The notes beneath the pieces are model-generated. The model made no database searches. It worked only from the letters and a program-made list of their open reading frames with translations, and was not told the origin of the DNA. Shown piece by piece: positions 14,650-22,272 of a DNA stretch of 31,325 nucleotides. Both the position numbers and the translations under genes were made by a program. Every line of letters starts with the position of its first letter. Within the stretch, counting starts at the first letter, position 1. The DNA is from Hyphomicrobiales bacterium (lineage in GTDB: Bacteria; Pseudomonadota; Alphaproteobacteria; Rhizobiales; JALURZ01): contig JALURZ010000111.1 in the NCBI GenBank assembly GCA_027058735.1, positions 1 to 31,325 of the forward strand, in the 5' to 3' direction.

Positions 14650-17142
14650 ATGATGAAAAACCTTGAGCGAAAAATCGCACTGACCCGTGCCGTCCTGTTC
14701 TGGGAACGGTTATGGCCGGCCCTGCTGACGCCGCTCTGTCTCCTTGGCGTGTTCATTATTCTTGCCCTGGCCGGTGTTTTTGAACTGGCGCCCGGCTGGC
14801 TGCATATTGGCCTGCTGGCCCTGCTGGGCGCGGCTTTCGCCTGGTCGCTCGCTCCTCTTGTTGGGGTGCGCGTTCCCGGGCGCGATGCGGCGCTGCGGCG
14901 GCTGGATGTTGCAAGCGGCGCGGCCCACCGCCCCGCCAGCACCTATTTCGACACGCTGGAAACGCCCCCCGACGACGAACAGACCCTGGCGCTGTGGACG
15001 CTGCACAAAGGCCGCCTGCGGGCGTCGCTGGAGGCGCTGCGCCCCGGGCTGCCGTCGCCCAATCTGCCCGGGCGCGATCCGTTTGCGCTGCGCGCCGGCG
15101 TGCTGGTCGCGCTGGTCGCCGCCCTCGCGCTTTCCGGATCGAACAGATTTGAGAGGATCAGGAATGCGTTTGATCCCGGCGCGGCGGCATCGGCACAGAC
15201 CCTGCGTATCGATGCCTGGGTCACGCCGCCGGCCTATACGGGCCGGCCGCCGGTCTATCTTGCCGGGCGGGAAGGCGAGGCCGGCGTGCCGGGCGCTTCG
15301 GCCGCCGGGCGGGAGAGCCGCCAGGTGCCGAAAAACAGCGAACTGACCGTACGCCTGAGCGGCGCCGGCCAGGCGAGGCTGCTGGTCAAGACGCCGCAGG
15401 ACGACAAACCTGTTGCCATAGAGGCGCTCGCCGCCGGGCAGGCGGGTGACGATGCGAACATGGTCAGGGAATGGCGCGTGACGCTCGGTTCCGATGCCGC
15501 GGTCGTCCTGAAGCGGCGCCGCCGGGATGCGGCGAACTGGACGTTCAGGGTTATCGGCGATGGCGCCCCGGAAATCTCCTTTGCCCAGGCGCCCGGCGCC
15601 GGCGCCCGCAATGCGCTGACATTTTCCTATCGGGCAAGCGACGATTACGGCGTTGCGCGCGCGGATGCCGAAATCCGCCTTGCCCCGCAGCCGGGAACGT
15701 CGCCGGCGCGGGGGGCGGGGCTGAAAATTGCGCCGCCCGATTTCGCCCTGCCGCTGCCGGGCCTTGCGCCGCGCCGTGTCCTGCAGCGGGTTCACCGCGA
15801 TCTGACCGCCCATCCCTGGGCCGGGCTCAAGGTGACCATGCGCCTGAGCGCCCGCGACCAGGCGGGGCAGACCGCGCGCAGCGAGCCCGTCACGGTGACG
15901 CTGCCGGCGCGCCAGTTCACCAAACCGCTGGCCCGGGCCGTCATCGAACAGCGGCGCAAGCTGATCGCGGCGCCCGGTGCGCGCTTGCGCATCGCGATGG
16001 CCATCGACGCGCTGACCATGTTTCCCGAAACCTATGTCAAGAAGAGTTCCGTTCATCTTGGTCTGAGAACCGCTTTTTTCCAGCTCACCCGCGCGCAGAG
16101 CGAAAGCGATCTTTTGGGTGTCGTCGATCTGTTGTGGGACGTGGCGCTGGATATCGAGGATGGCGATCTGTCGCTTGCCGAGCGTGAACTGCGCGCCGCC
16201 CAGGACGCCCTGGCCAAGGCGCTGGCGGAAAATGCATCGCCCGATGAGATCGCCCGGCTCATGAAGGAACTGCGCCAGGCGCTCAGCCGCTATATGCAGG
16301 CGCTCATGCGCATGGAGATGCAGCGCCGCGCGCAGGCGCGCGATCAGGACCGCGGCCTTGATCCCAATGCCCGCCAGATCACGCCGCAGGACATTTCGCG
16401 GATGATGAGAAGAATCGAGGATCTGGCAAAAAGCGGTGCGCGCGACGCGGCCCGCCAGATGCTGTCGCAATTGCGCGACATTCTGGAAAATCTGCGTGCC
16501 GGCATTACCGCCCAGCGCTCCCAGCAGCAGGCCGCCACCTCGAAGATGCTGCAGGAGCTCGGTGGGCTTATCGGCAAGCAGCAGCAATTGATGGACAGGA
16601 CTTTTCGCGCCGATCGCGGCATGGGCGGACGGGAGGGCGAAGAGAGCCTGAAGGGCGAGGCCGGCAGGAACTTGAGCCTGCAACAGGAGGCCTTGCGCGA
16701 TCTTTTGCAGCGTATGATGGAGCAGATGAGCAAATCGGGCCTCAAGGCGCCCGGCGCGCTGGGGCGCGCGGGCGAGGCCATGGACGATGCCGCGGGGTCG
16801 CTGCGCAAGGGCGCCGGGCGCAACGCGGTGGACGAACAGGGCCGCGCGCTCGACCAGTTGCAGCAGGGCGCCCAGGCGCTGGCCAGACAGATGCTGGAAG
16901 GCATGGCCAGGCGCACCGGGCGCGACGGGCGCGGACAGACCGGAATGCGCAACAATTCAGACCCGCTGGGCCGCCCGCAAAAGTCGTCCGGACCCGATTT
17001 CGGCCTGACGACCAAGGTTCCCGACCAGATCGATGTTCAACGCGCCCGCCAGATCATGAAGCTGTTGCGCGAACGGCTGGGCGACCGCACCCGCCCGACC
17101 ATCGAACTGGACTATCTCGAACGTCTGTTGCGGCGGTTTTGA
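14650..17142 (+). CDS. TIGR02302 / DUF4175 family membrane-anchored protein
   Basis: This large protein (830 residues from 14650) has two N-terminal membrane segments (about residues 22-42 and 48-66), and a third hydrophobic stretch (about 150-165), after the FWERLWPALLTPL motif typical of TIGR02302. A beta-rich middle part with WVTPPAYTGRPP (about 201-212) and a long charged, Gln-rich helical C-terminal part (about 480-800) with coiled-coil character follow. The family is nearly confined to alphaproteobacteria and has no settled function; an envelope role is inferred. A GTG at 14605 could add 15 residues but reads poorly. It ends four bases before the stop of the convergent receiver gene. 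Confidence 0.85.
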   Translation: MMKNLERKIALTRAVLFWERLWPALLTPLCLLGVFIILALAGVFELAPGWLHIGLLALLGAAFAWSLAPLVGVRVPGRDAALRRLDVASGAAHRPASTYFDTLETPPDDEQTLALWTLHKGRLRASLEALRPGLPSPNLPGRDPFALRAGVLVALVAALALSGSNRFERIRNAFDPGAAASAQTLRIDAWVTPPAYTGRPPVYLAGREGEAGVPGASAAGRESRQVPKNSELTVRLSGAGQARLLVKTPQDDKPVAIEALAAGQAGDDANMVREWRVTLGSDAAVVLKRRRRDAANWTFRVIGDGAPEISFAQAPGAGARNALTFSYRASDDYGVARADAEIRLAPQPGTSPARGAGLKIAPPDFALPLPGLAPRRVLQRVHRDLTAHPWAGLKVTMRLSARDQAGQTARSEPVTVTLPARQFTKPLARAVIEQRRKLIAAPGARLRIAMAIDALTMFPETYVKKSSVHLGLRTAFFQLTRAQSESDLLGVVDLLWDVALDIEDGDLSLAERELRAAQDALAKALAENASPDEIARLMKELRQALSRYMQALMRMEMQRRAQARDQDRGLDPNARQITPQDISRMMRRIEDLAKSGARDAARQMLSQLRDILENLRAGITAQRSQQQAATSKMLQELGGLIGKQQQLMDRTFRADRGMGGREGEESLKGEAGRNLSLQQEALRDLLQRMMEQMSKSGLKAPGALGRAGEAMDDAAGSLRKGAGRNAVDEQGRALDQLQQGAQALARQMLEGMARRTGRDGRGQTGMRNNSDPLGRPQKSSGPDFGLTTKVPDQIDVQRARQIMKLLRERLGDRTRPTIELDYLERLLRRF

Positions 17143-17146
17143 AAAA

Positions 17147-17536
17147 TCAGTGCGGCGTTTCGGCCCGGTCTGGCGCCGTCAGGGCGCGGTGAACCGCGGC
17201 CGTGACCGTCTCCAGCGTGAACGGTTTCGACAGCACCTGATCGATCAGTCCCTCAAGGGCGGTTGTGCGGGCGTGGTGTTCACCATAGCCGGTCATCAGC
17301 ACGACCGGCACATGCGGCCAGTCGCGGGCCGCTTTCAGGGCCAGCGCGATGCCGTCCATGACCGGCATGTCGATATCGGCCAAAACGAGATCGAACCGGT
17401 AGAGACCGGACTGCAACGCCTGGGCGGCCTCGCCGCCATCGTGGGTCGTCATGACCTCGTGGCCGTCGTGTTCCAGCACCCGGCGCACGAAATCGCGCAG
17501 CGCGCTGTCGTCTTCGGCCAGGAGAATATGCGCCAT
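17147..17536 (-). CDS. cpdR: Single-domain response regulator, CpdR-like
   Basis: This 129-residue CheY-like receiver has no output domain. It has the acidic pair ED (residues 8-9 in MAHILLAEDD), the phospho-acceptor Asp54 in LVLADIDMPVMDG, the switch Thr in VLMTGYG and the conserved Lys in LSKPF. The opening and the DIDMPVMDGI context resemble CpdR, the alphaproteobacterial receiver that, unphosphorylated, drives ClpXP to the pole to degrade CtrA and other cell-cycle proteins. The symbol is inferred from similarity and from the hpt-ftsEX neighbourhood; another single-domain regulator is possible. It lies 40 bases after hpt on the same strand. Confidence 0.75.
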   Translation of the reverse strand: MAHILLAEDDSALRDFVRRVLEHDGHEVMTTHDGGEAAQALQSGLYRFDLVLADIDMPVMDGIALALKAARDWPHVPVVLMTGYGEHHARTTALEGLIDQVLSKPFTLETVTAAVHRALTAPDRAETPH

Positions 17537-17576
17537 CGGGCAGGACTTTCCGAAACCGCGCCGGGTCCGCCGGCGT

Positions 17577-18122
17577 TCAGTTCTTGACGACGCCGACAAA
17601 GGGCAGTTCGCGAAAGCGATGCGCCATGTCCATGCCATAGCCCACGACGAACATATCGGGGCATTTGAAGCCGACAAAATCCGCATGGATGTCGGTTGCC
17701 CGCTTGCCGGGCTTGTCCAGCAGGACACAGCTTTTGACCGTGCGCGCACCGCGCGCGGCCATCAGATCCTTGGCGAATGCGAGGGTGCGTCCGGATTCCA
17801 GAATGTCGTCAATCAGCAGCACATCGCGCCCGGCGACCTGGCTTTCCACGTCGCGCAGAATCTTTACCTCGCCAGACGACGTCGTGCCCTCCCGGTAGCT
17901 CGACAGCGAAATGAACTCGACCTCCGGCGACAGCCCCGCCGCATGCATGGAGCGCAGCAGATCGGCCACGAAAATAAAACTGCCCTTGAGCACCGAGACA
18001 ACCAGCAGATTGGACATCTCGGCCGCCTTGATCTGCGTGCTGATCTCGTGGATCCGTTCGGCGATCTGTTCGGCGGAAAACAGCACCTCCAGGCGTTTTC
18101 CGCCAGCCGTCAATTCGGTCAT
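17577..18122 (-). CDS. hpt: Hypoxanthine phosphoribosyltransferase
   Basis: Hpt salvages hypoxanthine (and often guanine) with PRPP to make IMP or GMP in the cytoplasm. The 181-residue protein has the PRPP-binding motif VLLIDDILESGRTL (about residues 99-112), the SVLKGSFIF strand (about 43-51), and the C-terminal FVVGYGMDMAHRFRELPFVG typical of the family. Its ATG overlaps the TGA of the upstream zinc-finger gene by four bases (ATGA), so the two are translationally coupled. Confidence 0.95.
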   Translation of the reverse strand: MTELTAGGKRLEVLFSAEQIAERIHEISTQIKAAEMSNLLVVSVLKGSFIFVADLLRSMHAAGLSPEVEFISLSSYREGTTSSGEVKILRDVESQVAGRDVLLIDDILESGRTLAFAKDLMAARGARTVKSCVLLDKPGKRATDIHADFVGFKCPDMFVVGYGMDMAHRFRELPFVGVVKN

Positions 18123-18826
18123 TTTCTTGCAATTCTCTTGGGCGCGTCATCGTTCTTTACGAAGCGTACCATGATTTCGCCCGCTTCGCTTGGCGGAGAC
18201 GCCAGGCGGGTGACAAATTTGACCGACTGTTGGGGCGCCAGCGGCTGGCCGCTGATCGAGACGCTCCAGGAGTAGATTTCCTGGCGCGATTGATCGCGCA
18301 GGCCGAACCGCACGCGGGGAACATGGAGTGGCTCGCCGGTCACATTGACGACTTCGCCACGCACCGACAGAACCGGCAGACCGTTCTCGTAATCGCGCAT
18401 CGTTGTGATATTGCGCAGTTCCAGCCCTCTGATATTGACCGGCAGGTTGAGTGCTGCATAGAGCCCGGCTGCATTGGGAAACTGGCGCACGATTCCGGTT
18501 CGCAGAAAATAGGCGGAGGCGAAAAACACAGCGAGCGAGGCGGCCAGCGCAATCCATCCGTTGCGGTTTTTCCGGCGCAGCCTGTCTTGTTCGGCAAGAC
18601 GGCGGCGTGCGCGCCGCGAGGCGGCGAGCAGCCGCATGGCCTGGGCGTTTATGTCGTCGTTTTGCGCCGCGCCTTGGCGCGCGCCGGCTTTCGCATTGCC
18701 CGCCTCCCCGCCATCGCCGTCCCAGACGAACGCGCATTTGTTGCAGCGCAATTTGCGCCGCCCCTCGCCGAACGCCGCCGCATCAATCTGATATTGTGTG
18801 CTACATTGCGGACAGGTAAGAATCAT
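18119..18826 (-). CDS. MJ0042-type zinc-finger membrane protein
   Basis: This 235-residue protein has an N-terminal MJ0042 zinc ribbon with two CxxC pairs: MILTCPQCSTQYQID and KLRCNKCAFVWDGD. A linker and one membrane segment (WIALAASLAVFFASAYFL, about residues 91-108) follow, then an outer domain resembling DUF3426 (PLHVPRVRFGLRDQSRQEIY). This topology, a cytoplasmic ribbon tethered to a periplasmic domain, is common next to hpt and ftsE in alphaproteobacteria; its function is not known. I start at 18826 with GGTGAA just upstream, not 18841. It diverges from ftsE and ends in a four-base overlap with hpt. Confidence 0.85.
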   Translation of the reverse strand: MILTCPQCSTQYQIDAAAFGEGRRKLRCNKCAFVWDGDGGEAGNAKAGARQGAAQNDDINAQAMRLLAASRRARRRLAEQDRLRRKNRNGWIALAASLAVFFASAYFLRTGIVRQFPNAAGLYAALNLPVNIRGLELRNITTMRDYENGLPVLSVRGEVVNVTGEPLHVPRVRFGLRDQSRQEIYSWSVSISGQPLAPQQSVKFVTRLASPPSEAGEIMVRFVKNDDAPKRIARK

Positions 18827-18939
18827 ATGTTCACCGTTCAACGGCGCGGGCGAATAGGTTCATGACCCAGACCTGAAAATCACCATGCCCGTCTTGACGG
18901 CTTCGCCTGTCGCCAGCAGACAGAAAACTGCACTTTCGG

Positions 18940-18954
18940 TTAAAACACGGTTAA
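18940..18954. promoter_or_regulatory. CtrA-type box TTAA-N7-TTAA upstream of ftsE
   Basis: TTAA at 18940-18943 and TTAA at 18951-18954 are separated by exactly seven bases (AACACGG), the full-site consensus for the alphaproteobacterial cell-cycle regulator CtrA. It lies 48 bases before the ftsE start and 114 bases from the divergent zinc-finger gene. In a GC-rich intergenic region this spacing is unlikely by chance, but no binding data are at hand. Confidence 0.55.
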
Positions 18955-19001
18955 ATGTCGCCCACTGAATGTTGCATTCTGGCCGCCGAGTGAGGTCGAG
19001 C

Positions 19002-19661
19002 ATGGTTCGTTTCGAGAATGTCGGTTTGCGCTATGGCATGGGGCCGGAGGTGCTGCGCGACGTGAGTTTCCTGCTCGAGGACGGATCGTTTCATTTTCTG
19101 ACCGGACCCTCCGGCGCCGGCAAGACCTCCCTGTTGCGGCTGCTGTTTCTGGCGCAGCGGCCCACACGCGGGCTGATATCCCTGTTCGGCCATGATGTCG
19201 CCTCCATGCCGCGTTCGCGACTGCCTGCCATTCGCCGGGGCATCGGCGTGGTGTTCCAGGAATTCAAGCTGCTCGATCATCTGACGGTGTTTGACAATGT
19301 CGCCCTGCCGCTGCGGGTGCGCGGGATGAGACCCGACATGTTCCGTACCGACGTTGTGGAGCTGCTCGACTGGGTTGGGCTGGGTGAGCGCATCAACGCC
19401 TATCCGCCGGTTCTTTCCGGTGGTGAAAAGCAGCGCACCGCCATCGCCCGCGCCGTCGTCGGGCGACCGCGCCTGCTGCTGGCGGATGAACCCACCGGCA
19501 ATGTGGACCCGCAACTGGGCCGGCGGTTGCTGCGGCTGTTTACCGAACTCAACAAACTGGGTACGACGATCCTGATTGCGACCCACGATTTTCATCTCAT
19601 GGAACAGTCGAAAGCGCCCAAATTCGTGCTTGAGGACGGCGAGATGACGGCGGTGCCATGA
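19002..19661 (+). CDS. ftsE: Cell division ATP-binding protein FtsE
   Basis: FtsE is the cytoplasmic ATPase of FtsEX, which at the septum activates peptidoglycan hydrolases. The 219-residue ABC protein has Walker A GPSGAGKT (residues 35-42), the Q-loop VVFQEFKLLDHLTVFDN typical of FtsE, the signature LSGGEKQR and Walker B LLLADEPTGNVD. GAGGT lies six bases before the ATG at 19002; an in-frame ATG at 18969 adds 11 unlikely residues. The stop overlaps the ftsX start (ATGA). A CtrA-type box lies upstream. Confidence 0.96.
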   Translation: MVRFENVGLRYGMGPEVLRDVSFLLEDGSFHFLTGPSGAGKTSLLRLLFLAQRPTRGLISLFGHDVASMPRSRLPAIRRGIGVVFQEFKLLDHLTVFDNVALPLRVRGMRPDMFRTDVVELLDWVGLGERINAYPPVLSGGEKQRTAIARAVVGRPRLLLADEPTGNVDPQLGRRLLRLFTELNKLGTTILIATHDFHLMEQSKAPKFVLEDGEMTAVP

Positions 19662-20641
19662 CAGTGAACAGTCAGGACAAGAAGCGCGCGGGCGCCCTGG
19701 CCGGCAATCTGGCGATGCGGCTGCCGCAGTTGCAGTGGCGCCGCAGAAACGTCGCCATCATGCCCGATGTGGGTGCGGCGGGAAAGCCGCTGATGGTCGT
19801 GATATCGGTGATGAGTTTTCTCGCCTGTCTGGCCCTTGGCGGGCTTGTCATCATCAATCGCTCGGTCAATGACTGGACCCGCGACATGGCCAGCCAGGTC
19901 ACCGTCCAGATCAAGCCGGAGGCGAAAGCCGACAGCGCGAAAAAGGTCGCAACGGCGCTGAGGATCCTGCGCGCGACGCCGGGTGTGACAAACGCTGTGG
20001 CGCTCAGCAGAGAAGACAGCCTCAAGCTCCTGGAACCCTGGCTCGGCGCCGGAGCCCTGCTGCAGGAGCTGCCTGTGCCGCTGTTGATCAACGTCACGAT
20101 CTCGAAACGCCGGCCGCCGGATCTGGCCACCCTGTCGGCGGAACTGACCCGCGCCGTGCCCGGCGCCAGGCTGGATGATCACAACCGCTGGCAAAAGCAG
20201 ATCCTGCGGGCAACGGGCGCCTTCAGGATATTCGGCTATGGCGTGTTGCTGCTGGTTTCGGCGGCCACCATCGCCATAGTCGTGTTCGCGACCCGGGCGG
20301 CCATGTCGAGCAACCGCGATGTCGTCGAGGTGCTTCATTTCGTCGGCGCGCGGGATAATTTCATTGCCGTTCAGGTGCAGCGGCATTTTCTGAGCGTGGC
20401 GCTGAAGGCCGGCGTTATCGGCGGGTTTGCGGGATTCCTGACATTTGCGGCCCTGCGCGGGCTGCTGGCCTCCCCGCGCGATGCCGATGGCGGCGTGTCG
20501 GCGGGCCAGTTGCTGCTGGGCGCGGCGCAGTTCGGGATCGCGGATTATTCGCTGTTCTTGTTCGTGCCGCTTGCCACCGCGCTCATCAGCGTCGTGACCG
20601 CGCGGCTTGCCGTGTTGCGCATTCTGGGCCATGTGCTTTAG
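19658..20641 (+). CDS. ftsX: Cell division protein FtsX
   Basis: FtsX is the membrane partner of FtsE. The 327-residue protein has a long cytoplasmic N-terminus, a first membrane segment (LMVVISVMSFLACLALGGLV, about residues 45-64), a periplasmic domain (about 75-185) and three further segments (about 195-215, 245-270, 295-320). The ATRAAMSSNRDVVEVLHFVG stretch is the cytoplasmic coupling motif of the permease. It overlaps ftsE by four bases, so the two are co-translated. Confidence 0.94.
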   Translation: MTVNSQDKKRAGALAGNLAMRLPQLQWRRRNVAIMPDVGAAGKPLMVVISVMSFLACLALGGLVIINRSVNDWTRDMASQVTVQIKPEAKADSAKKVATALRILRATPGVTNAVALSREDSLKLLEPWLGAGALLQELPVPLLINVTISKRRPPDLATLSAELTRAVPGARLDDHNRWQKQILRATGAFRIFGYGVLLLVSAATIAIVVFATRAAMSSNRDVVEVLHFVGARDNFIAVQVQRHFLSVALKAGVIGGFAGFLTFAALRGLLASPRDADGGVSAGQLLLGAAQFGIADYSLFLFVPLATALISVVTARLAVLRILGHVL

Positions 20642-20728
20642 GGCGTCTCGATATCCATGCTTGCATGATGCGCGGATTCGAAACAGCATGGCCGTAAACC
20701 GCCAACCGGGACAAAGCAACGCTTTGCC

Positions 20729-21364
20729 ATGCGCGAAAACCGGACACGATCCAGGCCTGCCCGATTTGCCAGAGTCTTTGGGCTCGGCCTGGCATTGGCC
20801 GCGGTTTTTCTCGCCGGCGGGTTCGTCGCGTTTGTCTTGAGTGTTTCGCGGCAGGTGCCCGGCATGCCCGAAAAGGCCGACGGCATCGTTGCGCTCACCG
20901 GCGGCCCGCTGCGCGTGGACGACGCCATGCGACTGCTGGGCGCCGGGCGCGGCGAACGGTTGCTGATATCGGGGGTGAACCGGCGCACCACCCGAAGCCA
21001 ACTGCGCCGCCGGGCCGGCGCGCTGGGCGCCAAATTCGATTGCTGCGTCGATCTGGGGCGCCAGGCAATGGATACCACCGGCAACGCGCGCGAGGCGGCG
21101 ATATGGGCGCGGCGCAACGAGTTCCGCTCGCTCATTCTGGTCACCAGCGACTATCACATGCCGCGCAGCCGCCTCGAGCTTCGCCATGTGCTTCCCGATG
21201 TCAAGATCACGCCCTTTCCCGTCACCCACCCGGGCGCGCCCGCCGGCGGTTGGTGGAACCGCTCCGGGCGGCTTCGCCTGCTGGCGGGGGAATATGTCAA
21301 ATTCCTCGAAGCCGCGCTGAGAACACGCACCTCGGCGCAGCCGCGCTTTGAGGCGAGAAACTGA
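20729..21364 (+). CDS. YdcF/ElyC-like DUF218 membrane protein
   Basis: This 211-residue protein has an N-terminal membrane anchor (GLGLALAAVFLAGGFVAFVL, about residues 18-37) and a DUF218 domain marked by ADGIVALTGGPLRVDDAM, LLISGVN, MDTTGNAREAA and LVTSDYHMPRS. DUF218 proteins such as ElyC and SanA act in envelope integrity, probably on lipid carrier or cell-wall metabolism; the reaction is not settled. Its place between ftsEX and plsC fits an envelope role. The 87-base gap after ftsX may hold its own promoter, though I see no clear one. Confidence 0.88.
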   Translation: MRENRTRSRPARFARVFGLGLALAAVFLAGGFVAFVLSVSRQVPGMPEKADGIVALTGGPLRVDDAMRLLGAGRGERLLISGVNRRTTRSQLRRRAGALGAKFDCCVDLGRQAMDTTGNAREAAIWARRNEFRSLILVTSDYHMPRSRLELRHVLPDVKITPFPVTHPGAPAGGWWNRSGRLRLLAGEYVKFLEAALRTRTSAQPRFEARN

Positions 21365-21393
21365 TCCGCGGGCGCCACAGGGGAGGGCTTGAC

Positions 21394-22191
21394 ATGACAG
21401 GGCGGGGGGTCTGGCCGCACAAGGCGGGCGCCGGCAGGCTGCGCGGCGTTGTTTTCAACATCGCGTTCTATCTCAATCTTGCGGCCTTCCTGCTGGTGGG
21501 GCTGCCCTTGCTGGCGGGCCCGCGCAAATGGGCCATTGCGGCCCTGCTGGCCTGGTGCCGCAGCTCGCTCTGGCTGCTGCGGGTGATCGTGGGGCTCGAT
21601 GTCGATTTCCGGGGGCGCGAAAACATTCCCCCCGGAGCGCTGCTGGTCGCCTGCAAGCACCAGTCCTTGTGGGAAACCTTCGCGGTACTGACTCTGTTCG
21701 ACGATCCGGCGACCGTCCAGAAACGCGAATTGTTCTGGATCCCCGTGCACGGCTGGTTTTCGCACAAGTTCAAGATGGTGCCGGTCAATCGCGGCGGCGG
21801 GCGGCGCGTCGTGGAACGCCTGGTTGCCGCGGCGAGGGAACGCCTCGCCGCGGGCCGGCAGATCATCGTGTTTCCCGAAGGCACCCGCCGCCCGGTCGGC
21901 GCCGAGCCGCAATATAAACGCGGGATCGGCGCGCTTTATACGGCGCTCAATGTGCCCTGCCTGCCCATCGCGCTGAATTCGGGCCTGTACTGGCCCCGGC
22001 GCAGCGCCATCCGCAAACCCGGTACGGTGCTGGTCGAAATCCTGGAGCCGATACCGCCCGGGCTCGAACAGTCAGCCTTCATGAAACGCCTCGAAGAGGC
22101 GCTTGAGACCGCCAGCACGCGGCTTCTGGAAGAAGCGGGATACAAACCCGGCGGCGGCAACCGGACGCCCCCCGAAGCGGGCGGTACATAA
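21394..22191 (+). CDS. plsC: 1-acyl-sn-glycerol-3-phosphate acyltransferase
   Basis: PlsC adds the second acyl chain to lysophosphatidic acid, forming phosphatidic acid at the inner membrane. The 265-residue protein has an N-terminal hydrophobic hairpin (about residues 23-60) and the acyltransferase motifs in order: KHQSLWETF (an HX4E form of block I), the VNRGGG block II, FPEGTRRPVG block III, and CLPIALNSGLYWPR block IV. It follows the DUF218 gene by 29 bases. A lysophospholipid acyltransferase of related specificity (for example ornithine-lipid OlsA-like) cannot be excluded. Confidence 0.92.
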   Translation: MTGRGVWPHKAGAGRLRGVVFNIAFYLNLAAFLLVGLPLLAGPRKWAIAALLAWCRSSLWLLRVIVGLDVDFRGRENIPPGALLVACKHQSLWETFAVLTLFDDPATVQKRELFWIPVHGWFSHKFKMVPVNRGGGRRVVERLVAAARERLAAGRQIIVFPEGTRRPVGAEPQYKRGIGALYTALNVPCLPIALNSGLYWPRRSAIRKPGTVLVEILEPIPPGLEQSAFMKRLEEALETASTRLLEEAGYKPGGGNRTPPEAGGT

Positions 22192-22272
22192 CAGGAACAT
22201 TGATTGACCCTGGCGCCCGTATCCCGCTATCATCGCGGGGCGCCGGACCACCCAAGCGAGACCGCCCGCACG

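Noticed and set aside
13362..14942. A 526-codon open frame on the minus strand
   Set aside because: It is antisense to lysA and the start of the TIGR02302 gene; no recognisable protein features.
14710..16683. A 657-codon open frame on the minus strand
   Set aside because: It is antisense to the TIGR02302 gene, its peptide is Arg/Gly/His-rich with no domain, and such long shadows are expected opposite GC-rich coding sequence.
19592..21229. A 545-codon open frame on the minus strand
   Set aside because: It runs antisense across ftsX and the DUF218 gene; its composition is that of a shadow frame, while both sense genes have clear motifs.
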